From NCBI GenBank assembly GCA_003599755.1, contig QZJO01000004.1:1-52650 (forward strand): DNA of 52,650 nucleotides. The letters are read 5' to 3'. The first letter of the stretch is position 1; each line of letters opens with the position of its first letter. The notes below the pieces were generated by a model that saw only the letters and a list, made by a program, of their open reading frames with translations, ran no database searches and had not been told where the DNA came from. Below, in pieces: positions 10,951 to 20,775 of this stretch. The DNA is from Candidatus Parcubacteria bacterium. Lineage in GTDB: Bacteria > Patescibacteriota > Minisyncoccia > Sungbacterales > SURF-37. A program made the translations under genes and the position numbers.

Positions 10951-11453
10951 TACTGGTCGAACAGTTGTCGCTGTCCGCGGGATCGGGCCGGCTGCGGCTG
11001 CCGCGCCGCATGCGGTGGGACGCCGTGCGCGTCCTCGCCGCCTGCCGCCGTCGCGACGACGAATCCGTACGTCCGGGCAACATCCCGCTTGGCCTTCTCG
11101 AGTTGGGCGTTGAATCGCCGCAGGTCATGCTCGAGATTGCGGTACGTCTGCCGGTCATCCTCCGTTCGCTGCGAACTCTGCTTCCCGAGCCGCGCGGCTT
11201 CGGCGATGCCGATCCGAAGGTCCAGCATCCGGAGGCGAAGGTTCAGCACGCGATCGCGCAGCTCCTGCTGTTCGCTGGTTGCCGCGAGGTAATCCCGAAC
11301 GCGCTTTTGAAATTCCTTCACGCGGGCCTCCTGTGGGCGAAGGTAGAGAGCCAACTGAGTTAATAGTATAGATTGAAATATAGCAAATGTCAATATGCAC
11401 TCCGAATAAAAACGCCCCCCGTCCAGCTTCTCGCCGGACGGGGGTTTGCGCAT
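10950..11453 (-). CDS. Hypothetical protein with coiled coil
   Basis: ORF only; C-terminal heptad-like region. Confidence 0.4.
   Translation of the reverse strand: MRKPPSGEKLDGGRFYSECILTFAIFQSILLTQLALYLRPQEARVKEFQKRVRDYLAATSEQQELRDRVLNLRLRMLDLRIGIAEAARLGKQSSQRTEDDRQTYRNLEHDLRRFNAQLEKAKRDVARTYGFVVATAAGGEDAHGVPPHAARQPQPARSRGQRQLFDQ
11416..11444 (-). terminator. Intrinsic terminator of the 11469-11747 gene
   Basis: CCCCCGTCC...GGACGGGGG with GCGTTTTT on the minus strand. Confidence 0.8.
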
Positions 11454-11468
11454 TCGGAAGATCGATGG

Positions 11469-11747
11469 TCAGTCGGTGATGCCCGCGGGCGGGCGTGCGG
11501 CCGCTGCAGCCCCGGCGCGTGATTTCGCGCGCCGCTCCAGCGCCTCGCCTTCGCGCGTCAGGTCTTCCAGCCGCGCGCGCTGATGGAAGATCATGTGCGC
11601 CGCGTCCGACCGCGCATGCGCCGAAGTACCGCTGATCCGGGTCAGTTCGAGGCCCATGATCTGCGCGAGCGCGCCGAACCGCTTGTTCACGTTGTCCATG
11701 AATTCTGCCAAGAGCGCGTCGTCCATGTATTCCTCCGCTCGGTACAT
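11469..11747 (-). CDS. Small hypothetical protein
   Basis: ORF with downstream terminator. Confidence 0.5.
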   Translation of the reverse strand: MYRAEEYMDDALLAEFMDNVNKRFGALAQIMGLELTRISGTSAHARSDAAHMIFHQRARLEDLTREGEALERRAKSRAGAAAAARPPAGITD

Positions 11748-11798
11748 TAAACGCCTTTGCGGTTATACCCCTGAGCCATACGCACGTCAAACACCGGC

Positions 11799-13973
11799 TT
11801 ACCGATTGCCATAGATCTTCGCCTCCTCGAGTTTGAGCGACAAGATTCTTGAAACGCCGTCATCCCCCATCGTCACGCCATACAGCACCCCGGCTTGCTG
11901 CATGGTTTCGCGGTTATGCGTGATGACGATCAATTGCGTCTTTTTCGAAAGCTCCTTCAAGATCGCGGCGTACCGCCGGGAATTTGCCTCGTCCAATGCG
12001 GCGTCGGTTTCGTCGAGGATCAAAAACGGCGGCGGATTAACCGCGGTGATGGCAAACAAGAGCGCGATCGAAACGAGCGCCCGCTCGCCGCCCGATAACA
12101 TCGCAAGCCCCTTGATGCGCTTGCGCGGCAGATCCACTTTGATTTCCACGCCGTATTCCGGCTCTGCTTTTTCTTCATCATTAGCATCGGCGGCGTCCGA
12201 TTCCGCCGCGGCCGGAACTACTCGGAACGGCACATACGCGATATCGCCTTTGCCGCCGCCGAAAATAATTTTGAAGTATTCCGCGAATGCTTCGCGGATC
12301 TTTGCGAATCCTTCGCGAAAATCGCGCTCGATGCGGCTTTCCAATTCCGCGATCAGCTCCCTGAGATCGTCTTCGGCCGCCTCCAGGTCCGCAAGTTCGC
12401 GTTCAAGAAACGTCGAGCGCTTCTCGGTCTCTTGGAATTCGGCCAATACGGCCGCGTCAATGCCGCCGATCTCCTCGAGACGGGCGCGCAGCTTGTCTAT
12501 TTTCTTTCGGAGCTCTTCGAGGCCGAGCGACTCGGCAACGATCTCGCCGGTTTCCAAGGCCGCGCGCGAAAATCCCGATTCGCTGATCAAGCGCTCGAGC
12601 TCCTCGCGCCGCATCGCAAGCTTCTCCTCTTCGAACCGGAACCGCTCCAAAGAAACGCGCAAAGTATTGGCCTCTTCCTCGCGCGTGCGCAGTTCCTCAA
12701 AGCGTTTGCGCAACGCCGATTCCGCGTCGCGCACGGACTCGAGCCCGGCCGCGAGCTCTTTGCGCATGGCCGAAAGTTTCTTGCCGATCTCGGCCAGCTC
12801 TCCGTGCAGGCGATCACGCTCGGCCGCGAGCCGCTCCCGATCGGCGTTCGGCTGTTTCTCCGCGCCCCGCCACCCGGCTACGCGCTCCTCGAGTTCGCGC
12901 ATCAGCGCGCCAAGTTCGGACCGCACCGCGGCAATGTCCGAGAGCTCGGATGCCCGCCGCAAGCGGTCCAATATGCCGTCCATCGCCTGATTGACCGCGG
13001 CAAACGGGATCGGTCGCGGCTCGTGCGGCCGCTCCTTGCCGAGCACCTCGAGCCGGCCTTCAGCACGCCCTAATTCGCGCTCCAAATCTTGGCGTTTGGC
13101 ATCCAATTCGGCCACTGCCGCTTCCTGGGCCTTGAGATGGCTCGCGCCCGCGCGCTCGCCGCCGGCTATATGCTTCGATGCGGCCTCGATTTCCTTTTCC
13201 AGGCGCTTGAGCGTTTCGCGCGCGGGCCCCACGCGCTCTTCCAGCGCTCGCTCATCGGCCCGGATGGCGGCGCGTTCGCGCTGCACGAACGCCCGGCAAT
13301 GCTCTTCCAATTCGCGCCGGACCGATTCGCGCCGTTCTGCTTTTTCGGCTTGCGTGCGTAAAAATTTCAAATGCGGCCGGATCTCGCGCAACAGCGCTCC
13401 GACTTGTTCAACATTGGTGGCGGTCTCGGCAAGCTTCCGTTCCGCTTCTCGCTTTTTCAGCTGCCAGATGCGCAGGCCAATCGCCTCCTCGAGCAATTCT
13501 CGGCGATCGCGCGGCGAGGCCAAGAGCAGGCGGTCCACTTCGCCCTGGCCGATGATGTTGTGCTTTGTTTCGCCGAGGCCCATGCGCGCCAACAACTCCA
13601 CGATGTCTTTGAGCCGCACGGTCGAACCGTTGAGCCGATATTCATTGATGCCGTCGCGAAAAATTTTACGCTCGAGCGTGACCGTATCGAAATCCAGCGG
13701 GATCGCGTGATCCCGGTTATCGAACGAGAGGGCAACCGATGCCTTACCGATGCGCGGCACGGTCGGCGAGCCGTTGAAAATGAGATCCTCGCCCTTCTTG
13801 CCGCGCAGCGTCTTCAGGGACTGCTCGCCGAGCACCCAGCGGATGGATTCGGCGACGTTCGATTTACCCGAGCCGTTGGGACCGACGATGGCGCTCACGG
13901 GTACGGGAAACTCGAACGTGGTCGTGCGCGCGAAGGATTTGAATCCAGAGATCGTTAAGCTGGTGAGGCGCAT
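11799..13973 (-). CDS. smc: SMC-like chromosome segregation ATPase, short, no recognisable hinge
   Basis: Walker A GPNGSGKSNVAESIRWVLGEQS, ABC signature LSGGERALVSIALLFA, Walker B FLILDETDAALDEAN; about 725 aa. Confidence 0.9.
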   Translation of the reverse strand: MRLTSLTISGFKSFARTTTFEFPVPVSAIVGPNGSGKSNVAESIRWVLGEQSLKTLRGKKGEDLIFNGSPTVPRIGKASVALSFDNRDHAIPLDFDTVTLERKIFRDGINEYRLNGSTVRLKDIVELLARMGLGETKHNIIGQGEVDRLLLASPRDRRELLEEAIGLRIWQLKKREAERKLAETATNVEQVGALLREIRPHLKFLRTQAEKAERRESVRRELEEHCRAFVQRERAAIRADERALEERVGPARETLKRLEKEIEAASKHIAGGERAGASHLKAQEAAVAELDAKRQDLERELGRAEGRLEVLGKERPHEPRPIPFAAVNQAMDGILDRLRRASELSDIAAVRSELGALMRELEERVAGWRGAEKQPNADRERLAAERDRLHGELAEIGKKLSAMRKELAAGLESVRDAESALRKRFEELRTREEEANTLRVSLERFRFEEEKLAMRREELERLISESGFSRAALETGEIVAESLGLEELRKKIDKLRARLEEIGGIDAAVLAEFQETEKRSTFLERELADLEAAEDDLRELIAELESRIERDFREGFAKIREAFAEYFKIIFGGGKGDIAYVPFRVVPAAAESDAADANDEEKAEPEYGVEIKVDLPRKRIKGLAMLSGGERALVSIALLFAITAVNPPPFLILDETDAALDEANSRRYAAILKELSKKTQLIVITHNRETMQQAGVLYGVTMGDDGVSRILSLKLEEAKIYGNR

Positions 13974-14098
13974 GGAACAAGATAACCCCGACACGCCGGG
14001 GACACATCCCACAATACCATGTGCCGGGCGCCAAACCCATATCTGCGCCGTCTCATACGGCGCAGATACTCTATGCAAAACACGTTTGTCGCAGCGAT

Positions 14099-15766
14099 TT
14101 ATCCGGCCGCATCCAGGACTGCCTCGATCGCCTCGCTCGAGATCATGCCGTCTTTACAAGCATCGGGGAACCACGTACGCACCAGGGCCACGCAGTGCGG
14201 CACCATGCGCTTTGCCAAGTCCATATTGCCGCCGGCGCGCGCCGCAATCGCCTCCAAGGTATCGCGCGAGAGCCATACATCTTCGGCAATCGCCACGGCG
14301 ATCAAATCCTGCAGCGGATCAGGCCGTGCGTTGGCGGTCGGCGTTCGGGCCGCCTTCTGCATACCGGCAAAGGCCGGCATCAAGCGATTCCACCCGCCCA
14401 ACCGTCCGGCGGGCAGGCCCCGTTGAATCACCATCCAGCTGCCGAACCCGGTGACAATTACAAGGAATGCGACAAATGCGGAGCTCGCCACTACGTCGCC
14501 GAGGCCGGTATACGGCACCTGCTGCAGCGTGATAAGGCCCTCGGTGGTCGTACTGAACGACGAGCGCTGCAGATCCTGACGCAGCGTCACCCGGGGAACC
14601 GGCGACGGCATGATGCCGCCGCCTCCACCGCCGCCCGATGGCGGAGGTGCCGGAGGGGGTGCTGCGGCTTGCGGGGGCGTTGGCGTGGGCGTCGGTGTCG
14701 GCACCGGAGTAGGCGGAGGAGTTGGCGTCGGCGCCGGAGATGGTGCGGGAGACGGCGGTGTCGGCGGCGGTGCGGGCGGCGTAGTCGTAGCCGGCGCGGC
14801 TTTATTCCAGAACGTGATTGTGGCATGGGCACTGCCGCTCACCTTGACCGTCGTGCTCACGTCCGTGCCGGTCGCCGTGCCATCCATGTCGGTTTTTACA
14901 ACCGATTCAAAGGCAACGCCGCTTGGCATAATGCCTTCGGCCACCGTTACGTGAACAACCTCCGGGGCGGTAGATTCCCAGATCGCACGGCAATTTCCGG
15001 CGGCGATACTGAACGCCGCACCGAGCAAGAGATTGCCGCCGGTGGATGTTGCGGAAAAATTGTACGTACCAGCCGGACCCTCCTTACAGACCGTAATACG
15101 CTGCGGCGCGGGCGGCGGGGGCGTTGGCGGTGGCGTTGGCGAAGGCGGGGGCGGCGTTGGTTCGGTTACGCGGACTTTGCAAATATCGGATTTGCCCTGG
15201 GCGCGGACTTTTACATCGTATGTGCCGACTTCGGAGAATTTCACGCGGTATTCCCCTCCTGATCCCGATTGGGGATTCGCGTGCGGACCGCCGATCCATT
15301 CGATCGCGCCCGCACCGTCAACGGCGCGGAGTACCGCGGTTTCACCGATCAAAACGGTCTGCTCCTTCGGCTCGCAGACGAGCTTGGTCGGTCGTTCCTC
15401 CTCGCAAGGAACATCATCTTTGTTCTTATCTTTATCGTCACCTTTTTCCTTGTCCTTATCCTTATCCGCTTCTTTACCACCGCCGCTTCGGCGATCTTCA
15501 TCGCCGAATTTACCCTTGCCATTGAAATCGTCGGGATCATCATTTGTGTCTTCGCGGTCATTCTTATCCTTACCGTCCTTATCCGTGCCCTCGGTATTGC
15601 TGGCCTTGGCAATAGCCCAGGCGAAAAGACCGCCGTTGGCATCCTTGCAACCGCGCACGCTCTCCGGCGCGCCCGTATAGACGCTGCCGGCGGCTAGGCC
15701 GAATATGGCGAGGATCGCAAGCCAAATACCGATCCGTCGAACTCCCGCCGCGCTGAAGTACTGCAT
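14099..15766 (-). CDS. Secreted/surface protein with Ig/PKD-like and Pro-rich regions and a VPYTG-TM sorting-like signal
   Basis: Signal anchor, low-complexity Asp/Lys region, PPPTPTP linkers, QVPYTGLGDVVASSAFVAFLVIVTGF. Confidence 0.75.
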   Translation of the reverse strand: MQYFSAAGVRRIGIWLAILAIFGLAAGSVYTGAPESVRGCKDANGGLFAWAIAKASNTEGTDKDGKDKNDREDTNDDPDDFNGKGKFGDEDRRSGGGKEADKDKDKEKGDDKDKNKDDVPCEEERPTKLVCEPKEQTVLIGETAVLRAVDGAGAIEWIGGPHANPQSGSGGEYRVKFSEVGTYDVKVRAQGKSDICKVRVTEPTPPPPSPTPPPTPPPPAPQRITVCKEGPAGTYNFSATSTGGNLLLGAAFSIAAGNCRAIWESTAPEVVHVTVAEGIMPSGVAFESVVKTDMDGTATGTDVSTTVKVSGSAHATITFWNKAAPATTTPPAPPPTPPSPAPSPAPTPTPPPTPVPTPTPTPTPPQAAAPPPAPPPSGGGGGGGIMPSPVPRVTLRQDLQRSSFSTTTEGLITLQQVPYTGLGDVVASSAFVAFLVIVTGFGSWMVIQRGLPAGRLGGWNRLMPAFAGMQKAARTPTANARPDPLQDLIAVAIAEDVWLSRDTLEAIAARAGGNMDLAKRMVPHCVALVRTWFPDACKDGMISSEAIEAVLDAAG

Positions 15767-15769
15767 ATG

Positions 15770-16453
15770 CTAGCTTGCTATGAGAGAGGGACTGCGGAGA
15801 ATAAAGTTTCTTTCATATGCCGCTTCGATAACAATGCGCTCCTCTACCGACCCGAATACGTTGCAAGTCGAAAGCACGAGCGTACGTACGCCGGGTGTGG
15901 GCCGGATATCGATCGCCGCATCGGCGGCCGCTACCGTGCGGATGCTCGTCGCGCGATACCAGTATTCGCGGTTGCCCCAGCGAATGCGGATCAGCTCGCC
16001 CGGTTCGATAGCGCCGAGGTCATTGAACGTGGCATACGCGGGATTATGGATCATGCGCAGGCCCGTCGAATGGCCGAACAGAAACACGGTACCATGCTCG
16101 CTCGGCGCTGCGGAACCCGGATATCGCGCCGCGCCCTGCCCCAGGGCTTCGTTGAGGGCCGGGATATCAGCCGATGACGGCGAGACGATCGGCGCATCAA
16201 TACCCTGCGAAGGGATGATGATGCGCGGCACTTCGACGCTGATCGGAGCGCCGAGTGCAGCTACCGCCGCGCCCTGGTTGCCGTTGTCTTGCCCAGTGAG
16301 CCGTGCCATGATGGCGTCTCCCACCTGTTCCACCCCTGCGGGAGCCAAGCCGAGCGGGTAGGCTAGGGCTAATGCCGGGATAAATAAAATAAGCCAAGCG
16401 ACGACAAACCGCCGCATGACCGGGATCCGCTCGAATGTAACGTTTTCAGGCAT
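15770..16453 (-). CDS. Class D/E-like sortase
   Basis: RIIIPSQGIDAPIV, TVFLFGHSTG, TLVLSTCNVFGSVEERIVIEA (TLxTC...R). Confidence 0.93.
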   Translation of the reverse strand: MPENVTFERIPVMRRFVVAWLILFIPALALAYPLGLAPAGVEQVGDAIMARLTGQDNGNQGAAVAALGAPISVEVPRIIIPSQGIDAPIVSPSSADIPALNEALGQGAARYPGSAAPSEHGTVFLFGHSTGLRMIHNPAYATFNDLGAIEPGELIRIRWGNREYWYRATSIRTVAAADAAIDIRPTPGVRTLVLSTCNVFGSVEERIVIEAAYERNFILRSPSLIAS

Positions 16454-16550
16454 CCTGCGTCTGGGGTCTTATACCGCTCGTGCCGTCGCCTTGAATGATG
16501 CCGCCGCGCTGTAGTACATATGACGGCATCCGAGCTGCGGTATTTCTCCT

Positions 16551-17537
16551 ATGGTAACGTTCCGACCAGCCAGTCCCGCCCGCGTGATAACTATTATCGC
16601 CCTGGTGGTGGCCCTGGCAGCAGCCATCACCGTAATACTCGTCGCCGCCCGGGGTCCTGATCTCTTTGGGCGCTGGTTCGCCTGGCCCGGCCAGGGGGCA
16701 CGTCCTGTCGTAGCATTTGAGGAATCAACGCGCAACGTTGCCGCGGGAGCCGTATTCAGCATCCCGTGGCGCCAGGAACATATCGACGAGCCGGGCACGT
16801 TCGTACTCTCGTATCCGTGCAGCCGCGAAGGCCTGGCGGTGACATTCAGCGACGGCAGCATCATCCCGTGCGGCACGCATGTGCCGGTCTCCGATGAATC
16901 GCCCATCGAGCTTGTCGCGACGTCCGAAGCCGAAGGTACCGTGCCGCTTACGCTGTCGGTCGGATTCATCCCCGAAGGGGAATCGGATCCCGTTGCCGCG
17001 AGCACTGCGGTTATCGCGGTCGAACCCGATGATCGCATGCCGCCCGCATCACCGCCACCCGTCGCGGCCAATCCGCCGCCGGCCGCGCAAAATCCGCCCC
17101 CGGCAGCCGGGACGCCGAGCACTTCAACCTACCGCTTTCCGACCGACTCGGCGCCGGCAGCAACCGGCGGCGCGTTCGATCTCGCGGTTCGCATCGTCGA
17201 TATCGGCATCGCGGATCCTGCCACCGGAACATTTCTCCGTTCCGGACCCGCCAAGCAGGGCGAGCACGCGGCCGTGATGTTTGAAGTCGAAAACGTCGGC
17301 GGCAGCGCTTCCCAGCCATGGCACTTTACGGCCGACCTCCCGACGGCAGCGAGTTACCAGTTCGTATCGCAAGTACAGCAAGCGCTCCGTCCCGCCGAGA
17401 AAATCCGCTTCACGCTCGGCTTCGACGGCATCCGCAGCGGCACGAGTACCGGCTTGATCGCCATCGATCCGCAATCCGCAACCGATGCCGATAGCGCGAA
17501 CAACGCGACCGTCGCCACGTTCGTACGAACTGACTAG
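16551..17537 (+). CDS. Membrane-anchored protein with CARDB-like domain
   Basis: N-terminal TM; VFEVENVGGSASQPWHFTADLPT...DADSANNAT. Confidence 0.7.
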   Translation: MVTFRPASPARVITIIALVVALAAAITVILVAARGPDLFGRWFAWPGQGARPVVAFEESTRNVAAGAVFSIPWRQEHIDEPGTFVLSYPCSREGLAVTFSDGSIIPCGTHVPVSDESPIELVATSEAEGTVPLTLSVGFIPEGESDPVAASTAVIAVEPDDRMPPASPPPVAANPPPAAQNPPPAAGTPSTSTYRFPTDSAPAATGGAFDLAVRIVDIGIADPATGTFLRSGPAKQGEHAAVMFEVENVGGSASQPWHFTADLPTAASYQFVSQVQQALRPAEKIRFTLGFDGIRSGTSTGLIAIDPQSATDADSANNATVATFVRTD

Positions 17538-17556
17538 CGCCAACGGACGTGCGATC

Positions 17557-17592
17557 AAAAAACGCGCCGGACATCAAGCCCGGAGCGTTTTT
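17557..17592. terminator. Bidirectional terminator between convergent genes
   Basis: AAAAAACGC-GCCGGACATCAAGCCCGGA-GCGTTTTT. Confidence 0.75.
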
Positions 17593-17605
17593 GTATACGC
17601 GCCGT

Positions 17606-18295
17606 TCAACTCCAGCCCTTGGCTGCCAAGCCCTTGCGCGCGGCCTCGATTTCAGCGGCCTGTTTCGACGGCCCTTCGCCCTCGGCAACAAGCTCCTGGC
17701 CGAGCGACACGCCGACTACGAAGCGCTTGTTGTGATCCGGCCCGGATTCGCCGAGCACCTCATACGAAGGCGTGATCCCGACCCGTTCCTGTGCGGCTTC
17801 TTGGAACAAGGACTTGGGGTCTTTGTACAGTTTCTCGGCAAGTACGTGTTCCAGATGCGGCAATAGGGCGCGCGCGATGAAGCCGCTCGCTGCCGCGTAT
17901 CCCTGATCCAGATAAATCGCGCCCACGACCGCCTCGAACGTATTGGCAAGAATATACTGGCGCGCCCGGCCCGTGTCCTTGGATTCGCCGCGGGAGAGGA
18001 GCAGAAACTGATTGAAATCCAATTCTTGGGCGACTTGCGCCAGCATGACGGCATTGACCAAGGCAGCGCGCAAGCTCGTCAGTTCGCCTTCGGGCTTCTC
18101 CGGGAATTGCGCGTAGAGTTTTTCGGTAACGACCAACTCCAATACCGCATCCCCGAGAAATTCGAGGCGCTCGTTCTGATCCAGCCGGAAACCCGGATTC
18201 TCGTTCAAATAGGACCGATGGACGAATGCTTGTTCTAAGAGGTCCTTTTGATTGAACGAGACGCCGAGTTTCGCCTCGAGTACGGCGTGTTCCAT
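17606..18295 (-). CDS. rnc: Ribonuclease III
   Basis: NERLEFLGDAVLELVVTE and C-terminal dsRBD. Confidence 0.96.
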   Translation of the reverse strand: MEHAVLEAKLGVSFNQKDLLEQAFVHRSYLNENPGFRLDQNERLEFLGDAVLELVVTEKLYAQFPEKPEGELTSLRAALVNAVMLAQVAQELDFNQFLLLSRGESKDTGRARQYILANTFEAVVGAIYLDQGYAAASGFIARALLPHLEHVLAEKLYKDPKSLFQEAAQERVGITPSYEVLGESGPDHNKRFVVGVSLGQELVAEGEGPSKQAAEIEAARKGLAAKGWS

Positions 18296-18390
18296 GAGCG
18301 GCGAGGGGTAAGTACTTAGTGATCGGTGGTGAGTTATGAAATCCGTGACGAAACGGCGCGTGGTAGCGGCGCACCGGCACTCATGACGAA

Positions 18391-19287
18391 CTATTCAGCA
18401 TTATCTGCTCGTCCGTGCCCGATCGTTTCCATCGCGGCGTCGATGATGTGATTGGTATCCTCATAGTGCTTTAGCTCCTTGACCGCGGCCATCGGCACCC
18501 ACTTGGCTTCCACGAGTCCGCCGCCGGTCTCCAGCACTAATTCCGTACCCGTGGTTTCGACGAGAAAATACGTGACGCGGCGCATCACTTTCTCGCCCGC
18601 CTCGTTGGTGGCCGGATAGCTGTTTTCGCCGAGCGTAGCCCGAATCGTCCCTTCCAGGCCGACCTCCTCCTGCATCTCGCGCCGGACGGCCTCTTCGGGC
18701 GATTCGTTCGGCTCGCGCTGCCCTTTGACGAACGTCCAGTGATGAAAAATATCGCGCACCATGGCCCATTGCGCGCCATCCGGATCGCGGCGGAATATAA
18801 CCGCCCCGACATACTCCTCCTGCTTTGCCGGGCTCTGCTCGCCGCGGCGGGGATGTTCCTTACCCGGCTCGCCCAGCTCCCGATAGATCGTGCCGAGCAC
18901 GCCGTTGACGAAGCGGCCCGATGATTCGCCGCCAAAGCTCTTGGCAAGCTCAATGGCTTCGTTGATCGCTACTTTGGGCGGTACGGCATCGCGGTCCCCG
19001 TACAAGAGCTCGAAGAGGCCCAGGCGCAGGATATTGCGATCCACCATCGCGATCTGCGCGATCGGCCACTCGGGCGCGGCCTTCTCGATGATCTTGTCGA
19101 TGGTCTCGACGTGCTCGAGCACGCCATGCACAAGTTCGCGCGGAAAGTCCCGATCATCGAGGCCGGTACCGAATTCTACGAGGTTTTTCGCAAGGATCTC
19201 CGGAATCGCGCTTGCGTCGCGATTATTAAAATCCCACTCGTAGAGGGTCTGCATTGCGACAGATCGGGAAAGATGCCGTGATGCCAT
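18391..19287 (-). CDS. nusB: NusB antitermination factor fused to a C-terminal NUDIX hydrolase domain
   Basis: NusB N-terminal half (SVAMQTLYEWDF...VAINEAIELAKSFGGESSGRFVNGVLG) then canonical Nudix box GQREPNESPEEAVRREMQEEVGL. Confidence 0.92.
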   Translation of the reverse strand: MASRHLSRSVAMQTLYEWDFNNRDASAIPEILAKNLVEFGTGLDDRDFPRELVHGVLEHVETIDKIIEKAAPEWPIAQIAMVDRNILRLGLFELLYGDRDAVPPKVAINEAIELAKSFGGESSGRFVNGVLGTIYRELGEPGKEHPRRGEQSPAKQEEYVGAVIFRRDPDGAQWAMVRDIFHHWTFVKGQREPNESPEEAVRREMQEEVGLEGTIRATLGENSYPATNEAGEKVMRRVTYFLVETTGTELVLETGGGLVEAKWVPMAAVKELKHYEDTNHIIDAAMETIGHGRADNAE

Positions 19288-19309
19288 GGAAAGAACAGAT
19301 TACGAGTCG

Positions 19310-19380
19310 ATGAAGTCACTATGTCATTAAGTCATTGGTTTGCGCGAATGACCAGTGACTTAATGACCTAATGACCGGCG
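19310..19380. repeat. Dispersed GTCATTAAGTCATT-type inverted repeat
   Basis: GTCACTATGTCATTAAGTCATTGG ... AATGACCAGTGACTTAATGACCTAATGACC. Confidence 0.7.
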
Positions 19381-19665
19381 TTATTTGTGGGAAAGTTCTT
19401 CGGCGCTCAATTCCTGGCCGCCCTGGGCCTGAGCCGTTTCGTGCGCGTGCAATTCCTTTTCCTTCTGCTTGCGCTCCTTTTTATCGAGCTTCGCGAGCAC
19501 GTCCACGACCTGCCGATCCTTGTAGTAGCCGCAATTCCGACATACGGTATGCGGCTGCACCGGCGCCTTGCAATGGCTGCAGCGGGATGCCGAAACCGCT
19601 ACCAGGGCATGATGCGCCCGGCGCTGGTTCCTTGCTGACTTGGTATGCCGCATGCGGACTACCAT
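19381..19665 (-). CDS. rpmF: 50S ribosomal protein L32
   Basis: RHTKSARNQRRAHHAL...CSHCKAPVQPHTVCRNCGYY. Confidence 0.95.
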   Translation of the reverse strand: MVVRMRHTKSARNQRRAHHALVAVSASRCSHCKAPVQPHTVCRNCGYYKDRQVVDVLAKLDKKERKQKEKELHAHETAQAQGGQELSAEELSHK

Positions 19666-19760
19666 ACCGGCGCACTATAGCAGGGATGACGGCATCCGAC
19701 AAGCGCCGTTTCAGCGCTTGACCCCAATCCCGCCCTTGGGGGGGGGCGGCGGTAGCGCAG

Positions 19761-20768
19761 CTACCGCTTAGCCGTAATGCTCTTTTTATATACCCCCAAA
19801 TGTTCGAGCGCGATGCCCGTGCCCCGCGCGACACACAACAGCGGATCGTCGGCTATGCGCGCCGGCACGCCGGTTTCCTCGTAGACGAGCTGGTGGATGT
19901 TGCGCAAGAGCGAGCTGCCGCCCGACATCACGATACCCCGTTCCATGATATCGGCCGCCAATTCGGGCGGCGTATCGTGCAACACTTGCTTGATGGCCTG
20001 GATGATCTCGCGCAACGGCTCGCCGATGGCCTCAGTGATTTCGGACGAGCGGATTTCGATCGTTCGCGGCAGGCCGGTCAAAAGATCGCGACCCTTGATA
20101 TCCATGGCAAGTTCCTCGGCCAACGGCACAGCACTTCCGATGCGGATCTTGATCTCCTCGGCCGTTCGGTCGCCGATCGCGAGGTTGTAGTGGCGTTTGA
20201 TGTAGTCGGCAACCGCCTGGTCCAAGCGATTGCCCGCGCATTTGACGGAATTTGAGGCGACGATGCCGCCCAAGCTAATGACCGCCACGTCGGCGGTGCC
20301 GCCGCCGATATCCACGACCATGTGCCCGACCGGCTCGGTAATCGGGATGGCCGCGCCGATTGCGGCAAGCACCGGTTCCTTGATCACGTAGGCCGCGCGC
20401 GCGCCGGCCTTGGTCGCCGCTTCCACCACGGCGCGCCGTTCGGTCGACGATACGCCGGCCGGAACGCTGACCATGACCTCGGGCTTGCGCAGACGCAGAC
20501 GCCCCGCGGCCTTGTCGATAAAATAGCGGAGCATCGCCTCGGTAACCTTGTAGTCGGCAATCACGCCGTCTTTGAGCGGCCGATACGCGATAATGGTGTC
20601 GGGCGTACGGCCGATCATTTCGCGCGCTTCATTGCCGACCGCGAGCACTTGATTATCTTCCACGGACACCGCGACCACCGACGGCTCATTGATAACGACA
20701 CCGCGGCCGGGCACGTAGACAAGCGTATTGGCGGTTCCCAGATCAATGCCGATTTTGCTGATAAACAT
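19761..20768 (-). CDS. mreB: Rod shape-determining protein MreB
   Basis: IGIDLGTANTLVYVPGRGVVINEPSVVA. Confidence 0.97.
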   Translation of the reverse strand: MFISKIGIDLGTANTLVYVPGRGVVINEPSVVAVSVEDNQVLAVGNEAREMIGRTPDTIIAYRPLKDGVIADYKVTEAMLRYFIDKAAGRLRLRKPEVMVSVPAGVSSTERRAVVEAATKAGARAAYVIKEPVLAAIGAAIPITEPVGHMVVDIGGGTADVAVISLGGIVASNSVKCAGNRLDQAVADYIKRHYNLAIGDRTAEEIKIRIGSAVPLAEELAMDIKGRDLLTGLPRTIEIRSSEITEAIGEPLREIIQAIKQVLHDTPPELAADIMERGIVMSGGSSLLRNIHQLVYEETGVPARIADDPLLCVARGTGIALEHLGVYKKSITAKR

Positions 20769-20775
20769 AAGGGGA

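Noticed and set aside
13371-13958. Plus-strand ORFs opposite smc, rpoD and alaS
   Set aside because: Shadow ORFs in GC-rich genes without independent support.
14021-15262. 413-aa plus-strand ORF
   Set aside because: Antisense of the Pro-rich surface protein; Arg-rich low-complexity sequence.
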